Below the pieces are notes generated by a model. It had not been told where the DNA came from and did no database searches. It was given only the letters and a program-made list of their open reading frames with translations. From the NCBI GenBank assembly GCA_027682585.1, contig JAQCZH010000002.1:62001-126000 (forward strand): a DNA stretch of 64,000 nt. The letters are read 5' to 3'. The position numbers were made by a program, and so were the translations under genes. This DNA is from Lachnospiraceae bacterium AF51-6-b8A (lineage in GTDB: Bacteria; Bacillota; Clostridia; Lachnospirales; Lachnospiraceae). Below are positions 1-10,753 of the stretch, in pieces. Positions within the stretch are counted from its first letter, which is position 1, and each line of letters starts with the position of its first letter.

Positions 1-705
1 CAGTCCAAGTGCCAGCGTCATTTTCTCCGGTGTCTGAAGGAAAATGGACGTAATAATATATTCGCTGTATGTTGCAATAAACGAAAAGAGAAATATCACA
101 ACCAGCTGCGGCATAGCAAGCGGCAAAATAATCTTCCGAAATACTGTAAACTCGCTTGCTCCATCCACTCTTGCCGCCTCATCCAATTCTCTTGGAATTG
201 CGTCAATATAAGATTTTAACAACCAGATATTAAATGCGCTTCCTCCTGCCAAAACAAAAATCAGTACGATCAGATTATCAACGAGTGCGAATTGATAAAT
301 AATGATGTAATATCCGGCAACCGCCATACTGCTGGGGAATACCTGTAGCACTAAAAGTGCCATTAATCCATATCTTCTCCCTGTAAATCGCAGTCTTGAG
401 AAGGCATATGCAGACAGCGACGTCAGAACCAGCTGGATCATTGCCACCGCAAAACACATTTTCAACGAGTTTGCCACCCAGCTTATAAAATTTGTTTTCT
501 GAAAGAGATCACTATAATGTTGAAGGCTCCATTTTTCAGGGATTAAGCTGGAAAGGAAAAAACTGTCTCCTAAAGAAAAAGAAGACATCAGAATCCACAT
601 TGCCGGAAAAAGCGTGAACACGATCGCTGCCCAAATGAGAACTCTGCTGATCCACAGACGGCGAACTTCGGATGAACGTATTTTCTTTGTTGTTTTCACC
701 TTCAT
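1..705 (-). CDS. Carbohydrate ABC transporter permease, MalG type (partial)
   Basis: Second membrane permease of the galactan/galacto-oligosaccharide importer. The frame opens with an ATG at 705-703 and stays open to base 1, so 235 codons are visible and the C-terminus lies outside the window. The N-terminus is basic (MKVKTTKKIRSSEVRR) and is followed by a first membrane helix, as usual for the MalG/GanQ family. A strong AGGAGG site lies inside the last codons of the upstream permease gene and the two genes are one base apart, so they are translationally linked. Family assignment is secure; the substrate is inferred from the neighbouring GH53 enzyme. Confidence 0.88.
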   Translation of the reverse strand, partial: MKVKTTKKIRSSEVRRLWISRVLIWAAIVFTLFPAMWILMSSFSLGDSFFLSSLIPEKWSLQHYSDLFQKTNFISWVANSLKMCFAVAMIQLVLTSLSAYAFSRLRFTGRRYGLMALLVLQVFPSSMAVAGYYIIIYQFALVDNLIVLIFVLAGGSAFNIWLLKSYIDAIPRELDEAARVDGASEFTVFRKIILPLAMPQLVVIFLFSFIATYSEYIITSIFLQTPEKMTLALGL

Positions 706-706
706 T

Positions 707-1618
707 CTAATCAACCTCCTTGAACTGGCCCGACAAATGCATCCACAGAAGGGTGATTGCCCCTACAATCAAGAAACAGAGCACTGAAAAAGTCGCAGAG
801 AGTTCATAGCGATTTGACCATGTTGTCATCTTATATGTTACACTCGCAAGAATATCCGTATAACCAGCGAACTGATTGTCTACTCTGGCCGGTCCTCCCT
901 GTGTGATCATATAGATGTTCCCAAAGTTATTAAAATTTGCTGCAAATGTCGATATTACCAGAGGAATCGACATCCTGGTCACTAATGGAAGCGTAATGGA
1001 TCGAAACCTCTGCCAATGACTCGCTCCATCCATCTCGGCCGCCTCATAGTAATCTGCTGAAATGGCCTGAAGTGCACCCAGGCACACATTCAGCATATAG
1101 GGAAAGCCAAGCCACACGTTAACAATAAGAATACCTGCCCTTGCCCAAAAGGGATTCGTCATCCATGGAATCGTCCCTGTGAAGCCAAGAAAACGGAAAA
1201 GGCTGTTAATCCCTCCATACTGCTCGTTCAAAAGTCCCTGCCAGGCCAAAATCGCAATCGTTGCTGGCAATGCCCAGGGAACAATTAAAATTGCCCGGTA
1301 TATCCTGGATTCCCTCATGTGCTTATTGTTCAGTAATATAGCCAGGACCAGGCCCGTTAAATAGGATCCACAGGTGCTCAATGCCGCGAAGCAAATTGTC
1401 CAACCGAAAACAGGAAAAAACACCTTTCTGATACTTCCGGATAACACTTCAATGTAATTGGCAAAGCCAATTACATTGAAGTTCTGAAGATGATACATAT
1501 TATAGTTCGTAAATGAAATATATACGGTATAGGCAATTGGAAGGATTGTCACAAGAAAGATAGAAATAAACGCTGGACATAAATACGGCAGAGCTCTCTT
1601 GTTATTCTTTCGCTTCAT
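707..1618 (-). CDS. Carbohydrate ABC transporter permease, MalF type
   Basis: First permease of the importer, about 303 residues with six predicted membrane helices. The cytoplasmic EAA loop, which contacts the ATPase, is visible as YYEAAEMDGASHWQRFRSITLPL. I place the start at the ATG 1618-1616 (MKRKNNKR), which has GGAAAG 11 bases upstream; a GTG at 1627 overlapping the stop of the binding-protein gene is possible but has almost no spacing to that site. No ATPase gene is visible in the operon, so a shared MsmX-type ATPase encoded elsewhere is likely, as is common for such importers in Firmicutes (inference). Confidence 0.9.
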   Translation of the reverse strand: MKRKNNKRALPYLCPAFISIFLVTILPIAYTVYISFTNYNMYHLQNFNVIGFANYIEVLSGSIRKVFFPVFGWTICFAALSTCGSYLTGLVLAILLNNKHMRESRIYRAILIVPWALPATIAILAWQGLLNEQYGGINSLFRFLGFTGTIPWMTNPFWARAGILIVNVWLGFPYMLNVCLGALQAISADYYEAAEMDGASHWQRFRSITLPLVTRMSIPLVISTFAANFNNFGNIYMITQGGPARVDNQFAGYTDILASVTYKMTTWSNRYELSATFSVLCFLIVGAITLLWMHLSGQFKEVD

Positions 1619-1626
1619 AAATATCA

Positions 1627-2850
1627 CTACTTTCCAGAATCAATTAGTTTCGAAGCTTCTTTCAACTGTGCCGTAATATTTTCTGCTGCTTCTTTCGGAG
1701 ACAGTGTGCCTGCCCACATGGATTTCACATTGTTGCTATGAATATCCCAAAGCTGCCCCATCTCAGATACCGTTGGAAGCGCCTCTCCATGCTTAATCTG
1801 CGCAATGAACGCATTTGTTGTTTCATTATTCTTCAGAGCATCCCCAGCCTGTTCTGACAATTTTGCCGGAATTCTATTCCCTGCTTTGTACAAATCCTGA
1901 GCTCCATCATTCGCTACGTATTGAATAAACCTCCAGGCTGCATCCGCATTTTTGCTCTTACTTAATACAAAACCAACCTGTGTTCCAACCGGGGTTGCAA
2001 ATGCCTGTCCGTTAAATGTCGGCATTTCAACAACCTTGAAATTTCTCCCCGCAGATTTAAATCCATCCACATCCCAGGGTCCGCCAATATAATAGGCTGT
2101 TTTCCCGTTCTGGAAATTGCTTCTGGCAATATCCGCTGTAATATCCTGAGACACATAGCCATAATCTTTATGAAGAGAATTGATGAAAGAATAGGCTCGG
2201 ACTGCCCCCTCTTTATCCAGCCCGATATCCTTCACATCATACTTTCCGTTATTGTACTTGAATATATATCCTCCACAGGCTCGCACGAATCCAAGATCAT
2301 AATAGATACTGCTCGCATCAAATTGAACGCCGCCAACCGTTTTTGCTGACTTCACCAATTCTTCCCAGCTTGACGGTATCTCTTTCACCAAATCTATATT
2401 CACAAAAAGAGAAATTGTCTCAACCGCTATCGGCAACGCGTAACGTTTTCCTTCACTATAACAGGCCTGTACTGCCGCCGGAGAAAAATCTGCATCCTGA
2501 TATATGTCCTTCGGCACCTCCTGTGTCAATCCCGCATTCATATAATCGGCCAGCTGATCATTTGGGATACCAACCACAGCGTCCGGCGCGTCTTTACTGT
2601 TGACGGCCTGGGCCATTTGCTGCACTGAGGGAGACTGATGCTTCACATTTACTTTGTAGCCATGATCCTTCCCCCACACATCGCCTAATTTCTGCAGCGC
2701 GTCTGTCTCCACCTCCATATTTGTCCAAATATTCAATATCTTTTCATCTGATTTTGTTGAAGTCGCTTTTGTGGCGGATCCACACCCCACAAATAACCCT
2801 GTTGTAAGCGCTCCAATAAGAAACAAACTTGCAATTCCTCTGTTTTTCAT
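1627..2850 (-). CDS. Extracellular sugar-binding lipoprotein (MalE/GanS type)
   Basis: Solute-binding protein of family 1, 407 residues. A lipoprotein signal peptide is visible: basic start, hydrophobic stretch and a GLFVGC lipobox with cysteine 23. The sequence from residue 38 on (ILNIWTNMEVETDALQKLG) has the beginning typical of maltose- and galacto-oligosaccharide-binding proteins. GGAGG precedes the ATG by about five bases. It lies between the GH53 enzyme and two permeases in one transcription unit, so galactan-derived oligosaccharides are the likely cargo. Relatives bind maltodextrins as well, so substrate is inferred from context only. Confidence 0.9.
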   Translation of the reverse strand: MKNRGIASLFLIGALTTGLFVGCGSATKATSTKSDEKILNIWTNMEVETDALQKLGDVWGKDHGYKVNVKHQSPSVQQMAQAVNSKDAPDAVVGIPNDQLADYMNAGLTQEVPKDIYQDADFSPAAVQACYSEGKRYALPIAVETISLFVNIDLVKEIPSSWEELVKSAKTVGGVQFDASSIYYDLGFVRACGGYIFKYNNGKYDVKDIGLDKEGAVRAYSFINSLHKDYGYVSQDITADIARSNFQNGKTAYYIGGPWDVDGFKSAGRNFKVVEMPTFNGQAFATPVGTQVGFVLSKSKNADAAWRFIQYVANDGAQDLYKAGNRIPAKLSEQAGDALKNNETTNAFIAQIKHGEALPTVSEMGQLWDIHSNNVKSMWAGTLSPKEAAENITAQLKEASKLIDSGK

Positions 2851-2869
2851 ACTCTACCTCCACATATAT

Positions 2870-3943
2870 TCACATATTTCGCAACTCCAGCAACGCCGGA
2901 TTGGCGTTTCCGTTCAGATCGAACAGAGCTTGATTTCCATTGGCATTTCCCGCTTCGACCGTTTCTTTCATATATTTCTGTCCCTGCGGATTTGACCAGG
3001 TGCACTCAGGAATTGGCAGCCACTCCGGTTCCCAATATACAACCCCTATTCCTCTCCTATCTTTCACCTGCTTTACCGCGTCAATCAGGTCTGAGAGAAA
3101 ATCTCTCTGCCCCTCCTTCGATGAGGGATAGCCACTCGCTTTCTCCTGATCCTTGCCAAAGACAATCCCTTCACATCCCAGGGTGTCCAGGGTATAAGCG
3201 ATCGATGTCTCTACCACCATAACATCCTTATCATACTGCTGACTGATATCGTTCATATTCTCAGACAGCTTTTCAATACTGCCATTCCAGTGCGGATAAT
3301 AAGACATTCCCACAACATCAAAATCAAGATCATAAGGCTCTATTGCCTTAAACCACTTACGGTACATTTCATTATCTGTCCCGTAATCCAGATGAATGAT
3401 CAAATTGGCGCTTGGTAAAATCTCCCTTGCACCCTGTATCCCTGCTCGCAGCAAAGATACCATCGTTTCTGTATTCTCAAATTTTCCGTCCGGCCATAAG
3501 AACCCGTTGGTAATCTCATTCCCAATCTGAATAAATTCAGGAATCAGATTCTCATCCCGCAAAGTACAGAGAACACGCTTGGTATACTCATATACCTGCT
3601 CTCTCAGCGCGTCACCCTCTAAATATTTCCATGCTTTCGGCTTAAACTGCTTCGCCGGATCCGCCCAGAAATCACTATAGTGAAAGTCCAGCATAAAAGA
3701 CATTCCAGCATTGATTGTCCGGCGGGCAAGCTCGATTGTGGTCGCAATATCGTTCATTCCACCGCCATAAGACTCTCCTCTCTTACTGTATGGATTCACC
3801 CACAAGCGAAGCCGGATTAAATTCACGGAGCATTTTTTCATGAGGGTAAAAAGATCCATCTCATTCCCCTTCAATCGAAATACTGCCCCTCGATCTTCCA
3901 ATTCTCTTAACAGTGATAAGTCCATCCCCTTTACGAAATCCAC
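2870..3943 (-). CDS. Arabinogalactan endo-beta-1,4-galactanase, GH53
   Basis: Glycoside hydrolase family 53 enzyme that cuts beta-1,4-galactan, 357 residues. Visible motifs are the N-terminal GMDLS, RLRLWVNP and LDFHYSDFWADP, the acid/base glutamate in IQIGNEITNG (N142, E143) and the nucleophile in MVVETSIAY (E245). There is no signal peptide, so it probably works in the cytoplasm on imported oligosaccharides, unlike the secreted family members. The start is a GTG at 3943 with AGAGGA five bases upstream; an ATG six codons later is the alternative. It is the first gene of the operon with the sugar importer. Confidence 0.93.
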   Translation of the reverse strand: MDFVKGMDLSLLRELEDRGAVFRLKGNEMDLFTLMKKCSVNLIRLRLWVNPYSKRGESYGGGMNDIATTIELARRTINAGMSFMLDFHYSDFWADPAKQFKPKAWKYLEGDALREQVYEYTKRVLCTLRDENLIPEFIQIGNEITNGFLWPDGKFENTETMVSLLRAGIQGAREILPSANLIIHLDYGTDNEMYRKWFKAIEPYDLDFDVVGMSYYPHWNGSIEKLSENMNDISQQYDKDVMVVETSIAYTLDTLGCEGIVFGKDQEKASGYPSSKEGQRDFLSDLIDAVKQVKDRRGIGVVYWEPEWLPIPECTWSNPQGQKYMKETVEAGNANGNQALFDLNGNANPALLELRNM

Positions 3944-3973
3944 ATTTATCCTCTCATTTCTATAATAAATTAT

Positions 3974-3991
3974 TTACTATTTCTATAGTAA
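3974..3991. promoter_or_regulatory. Palindrome over the galactan operon promoter
   Basis: TTACTAT and ATAGTAA form perfect 7-base arms around a 4-base centre. The palindrome overlaps the proposed -10 element of the galactan operon and could be an operator. It lacks the central CG typical of LacI-family sites, so the link to the adjacent regulator is uncertain. Confidence 0.4.
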
Positions 3992-4013
3992 TTATTTTAT
4001 CCACCAGAAACAA
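3985..4013 (-). promoter_or_regulatory. Predicted promoter of the galactan operon
   Basis: On the minus strand TTGTTT (4013-4008) and TACTAT (3990-3985) are separated by 17 bases, about 40 bases upstream of the GTG start of the GH53 gene. The region is AT-rich and follows the terminator of the upstream regulator gene. Confidence 0.5.
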
Positions 4014-4060
4014 TGTCGGATTTACATATATTTATCAAATTGATTTTGTCTAATTCCTAC

Positions 4061-4093
4061 AAAAAAAGAGCCGGCAGTCATATCTTAGCTGCC
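4061..4093 (-). terminator. Rho-independent terminator after the LacI-type gene
   Basis: On the minus strand a GGCAG/CTGCC stem with an 11-base loop is followed within a few bases by seven T. It separates the regulator gene from the galactan operon. Confidence 0.65.
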
Positions 4094-4116
4094 AACCCTT
4101 CAAGGGGGACCTTTTT

Positions 4117-5136
<1,020 letters not shown>

Positions 5137-5160
5137 TTATGTGATAAATATTTTACTTTT

Positions 5161-5556
5161 TCAATTCCCTTTCCTATCCACAATAACTTCTGATCCGGCA
5201 TCCCCGAACTTCTCCTCCCACTCTTTCTCTCGAAAGCCGGTCAAAACGAAGTCTTCTCCTACCAAAACAGGACGCTTACAGAGCATCCCATTGGTCGAAA
5301 GCAGCTTGATCTGATCCTCCGGACTCATTTCCGGCAGTTTCCTGGACAATCCCATCTGCCGATAGAGCTGCCCAGAAGTATTCCAGAACTTCTTGATCGG
5401 CATACCAGACTTCTGTATCCAGGCGGTCAACTCCTCTTCCGTGGGATTTTCCTCTACAATATGACGATCCTCATATGCAATCGCTCTGCTGTCCAGCCAC
5501 TTTTTCGCCTTCTGACAGGTACTGCACTTCGGATACCCTATGAAAAACAGCGCCAT
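5161..5556 (-). CDS. ArsC/Spx-like thioredoxin-fold protein
   Basis: About 131 residues from the ATG at 5556, which is preceded by AAGGAGGAG. Near the N-terminus PKCSTCQKAKKWL carries a CxxC (C11, C14), as in Spx and YffB-like members of the arsenate reductase family. RPVLVGEDFVLTGF matches the conserved C-terminal RP region. It may be a redox-active reductase or an RNA-polymerase-binding regulator; the sequence does not separate these. A TATAAT-like -10 occurs at 5609-5604 on the same strand. Confidence 0.85.
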   Translation of the reverse strand: MALFFIGYPKCSTCQKAKKWLDSRAIAYEDRHIVEENPTEEELTAWIQKSGMPIKKFWNTSGQLYRQMGLSRKLPEMSPEDQIKLLSTNGMLCKRPVLVGEDFVLTGFREKEWEEKFGDAGSEVIVDRKGN

Positions 5557-5774
5557 CTTCTCCTCCTTGTTTTCCTGCAAATGATCATTGGTTTTACCCG
5601 ACCATTATAGCGAAGATACTCGGTGTCTGCTATTCGCCGAACGACGGTCATCATGATCTGCCTGCATCTGCCACACTGTCTGCATGCTTCTCTATCCGAT
5701 TCTTTCTCTCACGGAAAGATGCTTTCGAAATATAACAATATATAAATCCCTTTCCGACAATTCTTAATAATATA

Positions 5775-5817
5775 ATAAAATATAAAATGCATATTGAGAT
5801 ATCATAAAATATAAAAT
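5775..5817. repeat. AT-rich 14-base direct repeat upstream of the ATPase gene
   Basis: ATAAAATATAAAAT occurs at 5775-5788 and again at 5804-5817, 29 bases apart. It lies in a very AT-rich stretch directly upstream of the AAA ATPase gene and probably contributes promoter elements. Confidence 0.6.
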
Positions 5818-5854
5818 AGAATTGATTTGGCAAAGGAATAAAAAGGAGGGCATC

Positions 5855-6958
5855 ATGAACAACCCATTTGATATCACCTTTGGACGCGTTCCGGAAATCT
5901 ATATCGATCGCGAAGAAATTCTTGCTACGACTGTGCGTTCCATCAAAAATCACAGTCCCCTCTGCCAGACCAACATGATCTATGGAATGCGGGGATCAGG
6001 CAAAACAACCTTCATGACAGATCTGACGAATATCCTGTCTCAGGAGAAGAACTGGATATGCATCAACCTCTCTGACTCTGAGAATCTCATTCAGGATCTC
6101 TCTGATTACCTGGACTATATTGTGCATTCCCGCCTGGGCGGGCGCAAAAAAATAGAGGGACTCGGTATCGGCGCTCTTGGCTTTTCAGCCTCTGTCTCGG
6201 CCAGAGAGGCTGAACCCTCAGCGAAAGTCAAAATCGAGATGAATTTAGCCAAGCTTAAGCAAAAAGGGATCTCTCTTCTTGTCACCCTGGATGAAGTGAC
6301 CAACAGCCGCTCCACCCGCGAGTTCGCCTCCTATGATCAGGTTTTAATTCGCTCCGGTTATCCGATCACACTTCTTTTGGCCGGTCTCCCGGAGAATGTG
6401 AGTGACCTCATCAACCATGAAGTTATGACCTTCCTTCTTCGAGCCAACCGTATTTCTCTCTCCCGCCTGGGCGACTACGCTGTCATGAACAGCTACCGCC
6501 ACATCTTCACTGACGGCGGACGCAAGTTGGATGAAGACACTCTCCTTCATATGACCGCACTGGTCCATGGCTACGCCTATGCTTTCCAGCTGCTGGGGCA
6601 TCTGCTCTGGGAGAACAGTTCCAGGGGAGATCCGATCAATCTCGATCTCCTGGAGACGATTGGCAGGGATTTTCGAGACCTGCTCTATCAGAATGTCTAT
6701 TTCATTCTCTACCGCAGACTAACTGAAGTAGAACAGTCCTATCTCCGTATCATGAGCGATGAAAAAGACCGGCTGGTACCCAGCGCCTATATTAACAAAA
6801 AGCTTGGGAAAGGCAGCTCCTACTGCAATGTCTACCGAAGCCGACTCCTGGAACGGCAGATCATTGAAGCTCCCAGATTCGGTTATGTATCCTTCTCTCT
6901 CCCCTTCTTTCGGGATTTTCTGCTCACACAAAAGAAATTGGAGGAGCTGTCCTATTAA
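5855..6958 (+). CDS. Stand-alone AAA-family ATPase with C-terminal winged-helix-like part
   Basis: About 367 residues. The start is the ATG at 5855 with AAGGAGG six bases upstream. Walker A is GMRGSGKTT (residues 44-52) and Walker B is LLVTLDEV (D146, E147), consistent with an ORC/Cdc6-like or ATPase_2-type fold. The last 110 residues look like a winged-helix module (YLRIMSDEKDRLVPSAYINKKLG and following). Such predicted ATPases are widespread in gut bacteria without a known role. No partner gene is adjacent; the neighbour downstream is a decayed rhamnosidase. Function is not assigned. Confidence 0.8.
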   Translation: MNNPFDITFGRVPEIYIDREEILATTVRSIKNHSPLCQTNMIYGMRGSGKTTFMTDLTNILSQEKNWICINLSDSENLIQDLSDYLDYIVHSRLGGRKKIEGLGIGALGFSASVSAREAEPSAKVKIEMNLAKLKQKGISLLVTLDEVTNSRSTREFASYDQVLIRSGYPITLLLAGLPENVSDLINHEVMTFLLRANRISLSRLGDYAVMNSYRHIFTDGGRKLDEDTLLHMTALVHGYAYAFQLLGHLLWENSSRGDPINLDLLETIGRDFRDLLYQNVYFILYRRLTEVEQSYLRIMSDEKDRLVPSAYINKKLGKGSSYCNVYRSRLLERQIIEAPRFGYVSFSLPFFRDFLLTQKKLEELSY

Positions 6959-7020
6959 CTTACAAATACCTGTTTTTACATTAGGAAGCATGCCCTGTTT
7001 TCTCCCATTCCTTCTCTCTA

Positions 7021-7830
7021 AGGCAAAGGGTCAGCCGCGCCCGCCTCTACATCACAGCGCATGGAGTCTATGAAGCCGCGATCAATGGTTCTGCCGTCAG
7101 CGACTGCCGTATGGCGCCCGGCTGGACCAATTACCGAAAGAGACTGCAGTACCAGATCTACGATGTGACGAATCTCCTTGGGGATACCAATCAAATCCAG
7201 GTCACCGTTGCCAATGGCTGGTATAAGGGAATTCTCGGTTTTTACTGCCAGCCCAACCAGTATGGCGATCAGCTTGGACTATTTGCGGAGCTTCACCTGC
7301 AGTACGAGAACGGGGACAAAGAGGTCATTGCGACAGATGAAAACTGGACCGTTCGAACAGGCCAGATCCGCTGCAGTGAAATATATATGGGAGAGACCAT
7401 CGATACGGATTCTCCCGAAATTCTCGAAGGCAGCATAAGTACTAAGAACTTCGACTCTTCTGTTCTCACCGCGCAGGAAGATGAGCCTGTTCGAATTACC
7501 GAACGCATTGCCGGCATCCGAAAAATCACCACGCTCAGAGCTGAGTCCCTCATTGACTTTGGTCAAATTGTCACAGGTGTCGTCGAATTACATGTCAAAG
7601 CCTCCCGGGGACAGGTCATCCGTCTGCGCCATGCCGAAGTTCTCGATAAGGATGGCAACTTCTACCCGGATACCCTGCGGCAGGCCAAATCAATCGACAC
7701 CTTCATCTGCAATGTGAACGGCCATTACTACCTCTATGGAACCAGAAGCGAAACTGCTTTCATCGGTCAGGCATTTGGCCCTGCACGATCCAAACACCTT
7801 CCGGAAAGAGCTAAGGCTGTATCTCTCATT
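7021..7830 (+). pseudogene. Alpha-L-rhamnosidase fragment (N-terminal domains only)
   Basis: The frame encodes RVSRARLYITAHGVYEA, then APGWTNYRKRLQYQIYDVT, which is characteristic of the N-terminal beta-sandwich domain of bacterial GH78 rhamnosidases. The next domain is recognisable to about DTLRQAKSIDTFICN (near 7710). There is no start signal, an in-frame stop lies upstream at 6982, and the (alpha/alpha)6 catalytic domain is missing. The reading frame then runs antisense into the 3' end of the P-type ATPase gene. A full-length enzyme has about 900-1000 residues, so this is a remnant cut at both ends. Confidence 0.8.
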
Positions 7831-7838
7831 AGATTCAC

Positions 7839-10472
7839 CTATTCTCTTCTGTCCCTGATCAGCTTGACTAGCTGGATCATAAGGGTGGGCAGAAGGGCCA
7901 GGCCAAGAATTTCCAGATACTGGTTCTGACTCAAAGCCACGACCGAGAACAGGCGCATGACCGGCGCCAGAAAGAGAACCATAAGAACCAGAGTGAATCC
8001 GAGGACAAATGCCCCCAGGCTGTACCAATTTCCGGCAAAGCCGACCTGAAGCAGGCAGTGACGGCTTCGGCAATTGAATCCATGCAGAAGTCTGGCCAAA
8101 GTCAGAGTCGCAAATGCCATGGTGGAGGCGGCTGCGGCATTCTCTGCGGAGGATCCGGTCAATCCCAGCCAATAGGCGGCAATGACACAGACCGCAATCA
8201 ATCCCCCCTGACCAATCAGAAGCCGCACAAAATCCCGCGCGAGAATCCCCTGTTTCGGATCGCGCGGCTTTCTTCTCAGAACATCCGGGTCGGACGGCTC
8301 CATTCCGATGGCCAGGGCGGGCAGAGAATCCGTCACCAGATTGATAAAGAGCAGCTGCACCGCCGCAAAGGGAATGGGCAGGGCCAGCAAAGAAGTGTAG
8401 AGAACCGCAATGATGGCGGACAAATTACCGGAGAGCAGATAGAGGACGGCGTTGCGGATGTTGCTATAAACCGTACGGCCATTTGCCACCGCCTTAATAA
8501 TCGTGGCAAAATTGTCATCCGCCAGAATCATGGATGCCGCATCCTTGGAGACTTCGGTTCCGGTGATTCCCATGGCCACACCGATATCCGCCTTCTTAAG
8601 CGCAGGCGCATCGTTCACCCCGTCACCGGTCATGGAGACAATCTTGCCCCTTCTCTGCCAGGCATCTACGATACGAATCTTATTCTCCGGGGAGACACGG
8701 GCATAAACAGAAATCCGTTCGATCTCCATGTCCAGTTCTGCGTCGGACAGGGCATCCAGCTCCTGCCCTGTCAGAGCTTCATCTTCCTCAGCAAAAATCC
8801 CGATTGCTCTGGCGATGGCGGTCGCCGTGATCTTGTGGTCACCGGTGATCATAACGGTGCGAATTCCGGCCGCCTTCGCCCGGGCAATCGCCTCCACAGA
8901 CTCCTCGCGGGGCGGATCCATCTGGGAGATCAGGCCCAGGAAGATGAAATCCCGCTCATTCTCCCGGGACAGCTTCTCCTCGCTCTCCTTGTAGGCGAAG
9001 GCCAGGACGCGCAGACCCTGTGCAGAGAAAGCTTCATTCTGCGCCAGAATCTTCCCCCGAACCTCCTCTGTCATGGGATGGATCCCGTCCTCCAGACGGA
9101 TAAAGACGCAGCGATCCAGGAGAACATCAACCGCCCCCTTGGTAAAGACCGTCTGTCTCCCATGGATCAGATGCTTGGAAGACATGAGCTTGCGGTCGGA
9201 ATCGAAGGGAATCTCCTCCAGACGGGCCGCCATAGAGCGGAGGAGATGATCCGACAGAGCCAGTTTATCCCCATCCAAATCCAGGCCCTGAATATTGCGA
9301 TACATAGACAGGAGCGAATACTCCGTCGGATCTCCGATTCCCTCCCCGTCGACAATCGCGGAATCATTGGCCAGAACAGCCGCGTAGAGCAGATAACGAT
9401 GGAGCTGCTTGCTGACGTCAAGTTCTCTGTCCCGGCAGATCCGATCTCCCACATAGATCTCCTGCACAGTCATTTTATTCTGCGTCAGGGTACCGGTCTT
9501 ATCAGAACAGATGACGGAGACACAGCCAAGCGATTCCACCGCTGCCAGATTCTTGATGATCGCCTGTTCTTTGGCCATCTTCTGTGTGCCCATAGCCTGA
9601 ACGATAGTAACGATCGAAGACAGGGCCTCCGGAATCGCCGCGACCGCCAGGGCTACAGCGAAAAGAAGAGAATTCATCAGGGCCATGCCCCGCCACATGC
9701 ACAGTCCAAAGACCAGAATTGAAATAACCATAATTGCGGCAGCCAGTTTCCCTGAGAAATCATCCAGGGTTGCCTGCAAAGGCGTCTTCTTCTCTTTGGT
9801 ATCATTCATGAGTCCGGCGATCTTGCCGATCTCGGTCTCCATACCTGTCGCAGTCACCATGACATTGGCGCGGCCGTAAGTAACCAGACTGCCCGAATAG
9901 ACCATATTAATCCGGTCCGCCAGGGCAAGCTCTTCCTTGATTACAGCATCGGACTTATCGACATTGACAGATTCACCGGTCAAAGAGGACTCATTGACCT
10001 GAAGAGAGAAGTTCTCCAGGATACGGCCGTCCGCAACCACCATGTCTCCAGCCTCATAGGAAACCATATCACCTGGAACCAGCTGAGCCGAATCAATCTC
10101 CATCTTCACTCCGCCGCGAATGACCTTGGCCTTTGGAGAGGACAGAGATTTGAGAGACTCCAGAGACTTCTCCGCCTTGACATGCTGGATGGTCCCCAGA
10201 ACTGCATTCAGAACCAGGACAGAGACGATGACCAGCATGGACTCGACGTCCCCTGTAAAAGCGGAAACCAGTGCCGCAACAATCAAAATAAGAACCATCA
10301 AATCCGCAAACTGTTCCAGAAAGATCCGCAGGGCAGACTTCTTTTCCGCTTCCGCAAGGGCATTCGGACCGTACTCACACAGCCGCTTTGCCGCCTCTTT
10401 CTTACTCAGTCCCTTAGAGCTGCTCTCAAGCAGGCGCTCTGTCTCTGCGCGATCCTTCTGATACCAGGCCAT
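7839..10472 (-). CDS. P-type cation-transporting ATPase (PMCA/SERCA-like)
   Basis: About 877 residues. The actuator TGES motif, PEAL in the fourth helix, the phosphorylation site [12 protein letters not shown] (Asp about 324), and [21 protein letters not shown] in the hinge are all present. An N-terminal cation-ATPase domain and ten membrane helices are expected. The family exports Ca2+ (or Mn2+) at the cost of ATP. The ATG at 10472 (MAWYQKD) has GAGG five bases upstream; a longer frame to 10505 begins with TTG. Its 3' end abuts the rhamnosidase remnant on the opposite strand. Confidence 0.93.
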   Translation of the reverse strand: MAWYQKDRAETERLLESSSKGLSKKEAAKRLCEYGPNALAEAEKKSALRIFLEQFADLMVLILIVAALVSAFTGDVESMLVIVSVLVLNAVLGTIQHVKAEKSLESLKSLSSPKAKVIRGGVKMEIDSAQLVPGDMVSYEAGDMVVADGRILENFSLQVNESSLTGESVNVDKSDAVIKEELALADRINMVYSGSLVTYGRANVMVTATGMETEIGKIAGLMNDTKEKKTPLQATLDDFSGKLAAAIMVISILVFGLCMWRGMALMNSLLFAVALAVAAIPEALSSIVTIVQAMGTQKMAKEQAIIKNLAAVESLGCVSVICSDKTGTLTQNKMTVQEIYVGDRICRDRELDVSKQLHRYLLYAAVLANDSAIVDGEGIGDPTEYSLLSMYRNIQGLDLDGDKLALSDHLLRSMAARLEEIPFDSDRKLMSSKHLIHGRQTVFTKGAVDVLLDRCVFIRLEDGIHPMTEEVRGKILAQNEAFSAQGLRVLAFAYKESEEKLSRENERDFIFLGLISQMDPPREESVEAIARAKAAGIRTVMITGDHKITATAIARAIGIFAEEDEALTGQELDALSDAELDMEIERISVYARVSPENKIRIVDAWQRRGKIVSMTGDGVNDAPALKKADIGVAMGITGTEVSKDAASMILADDNFATIIKAVANGRTVYSNIRNAVLYLLSGNLSAIIAVLYTSLLALPIPFAAVQLLFINLVTDSLPALAIGMEPSDPDVLRRKPRDPKQGILARDFVRLLIGQGGLIAVCVIAAYWLGLTGSSAENAAAASTMAFATLTLARLLHGFNCRSRHCLLQVGFAGNWYSLGAFVLGFTLVLMVLFLAPVMRLFSVVALSQNQYLEILGLALLPTLMIQLVKLIRDRRE

Positions 10473-10753
10473 GTCTACCTCTTCTCCCATATTTTTTAAA
10501 CTCAATCTATTCTAACCGCTTCCCTTTCTACTGCCCAGTCCCATTTTCTCAAAAATCTCCAGATCTTTAATCTCAAAAGTTCCCTCACTTGCAGAACATG
10601 ACTTTTCCAGTCGCAAGAGGCGAAAGCCATCGAAAACAAAAGGACCGGCCACTCCCCGTCAGTGCTTTGTGCGCCGACAGGATCTGTTGTGGTCAGTCCT
10701 CTTCTTCTCTCAATGCAGCAATGATTTTATTGTGTCATTCAAATCCTGTCTTC

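Noticed and set aside
8058-9722. A 554-codon open frame antisense to the P-type ATPase
   Set aside because: The opposite strand encodes an unmistakable P-type ATPase; this frame has odd composition and no motifs.
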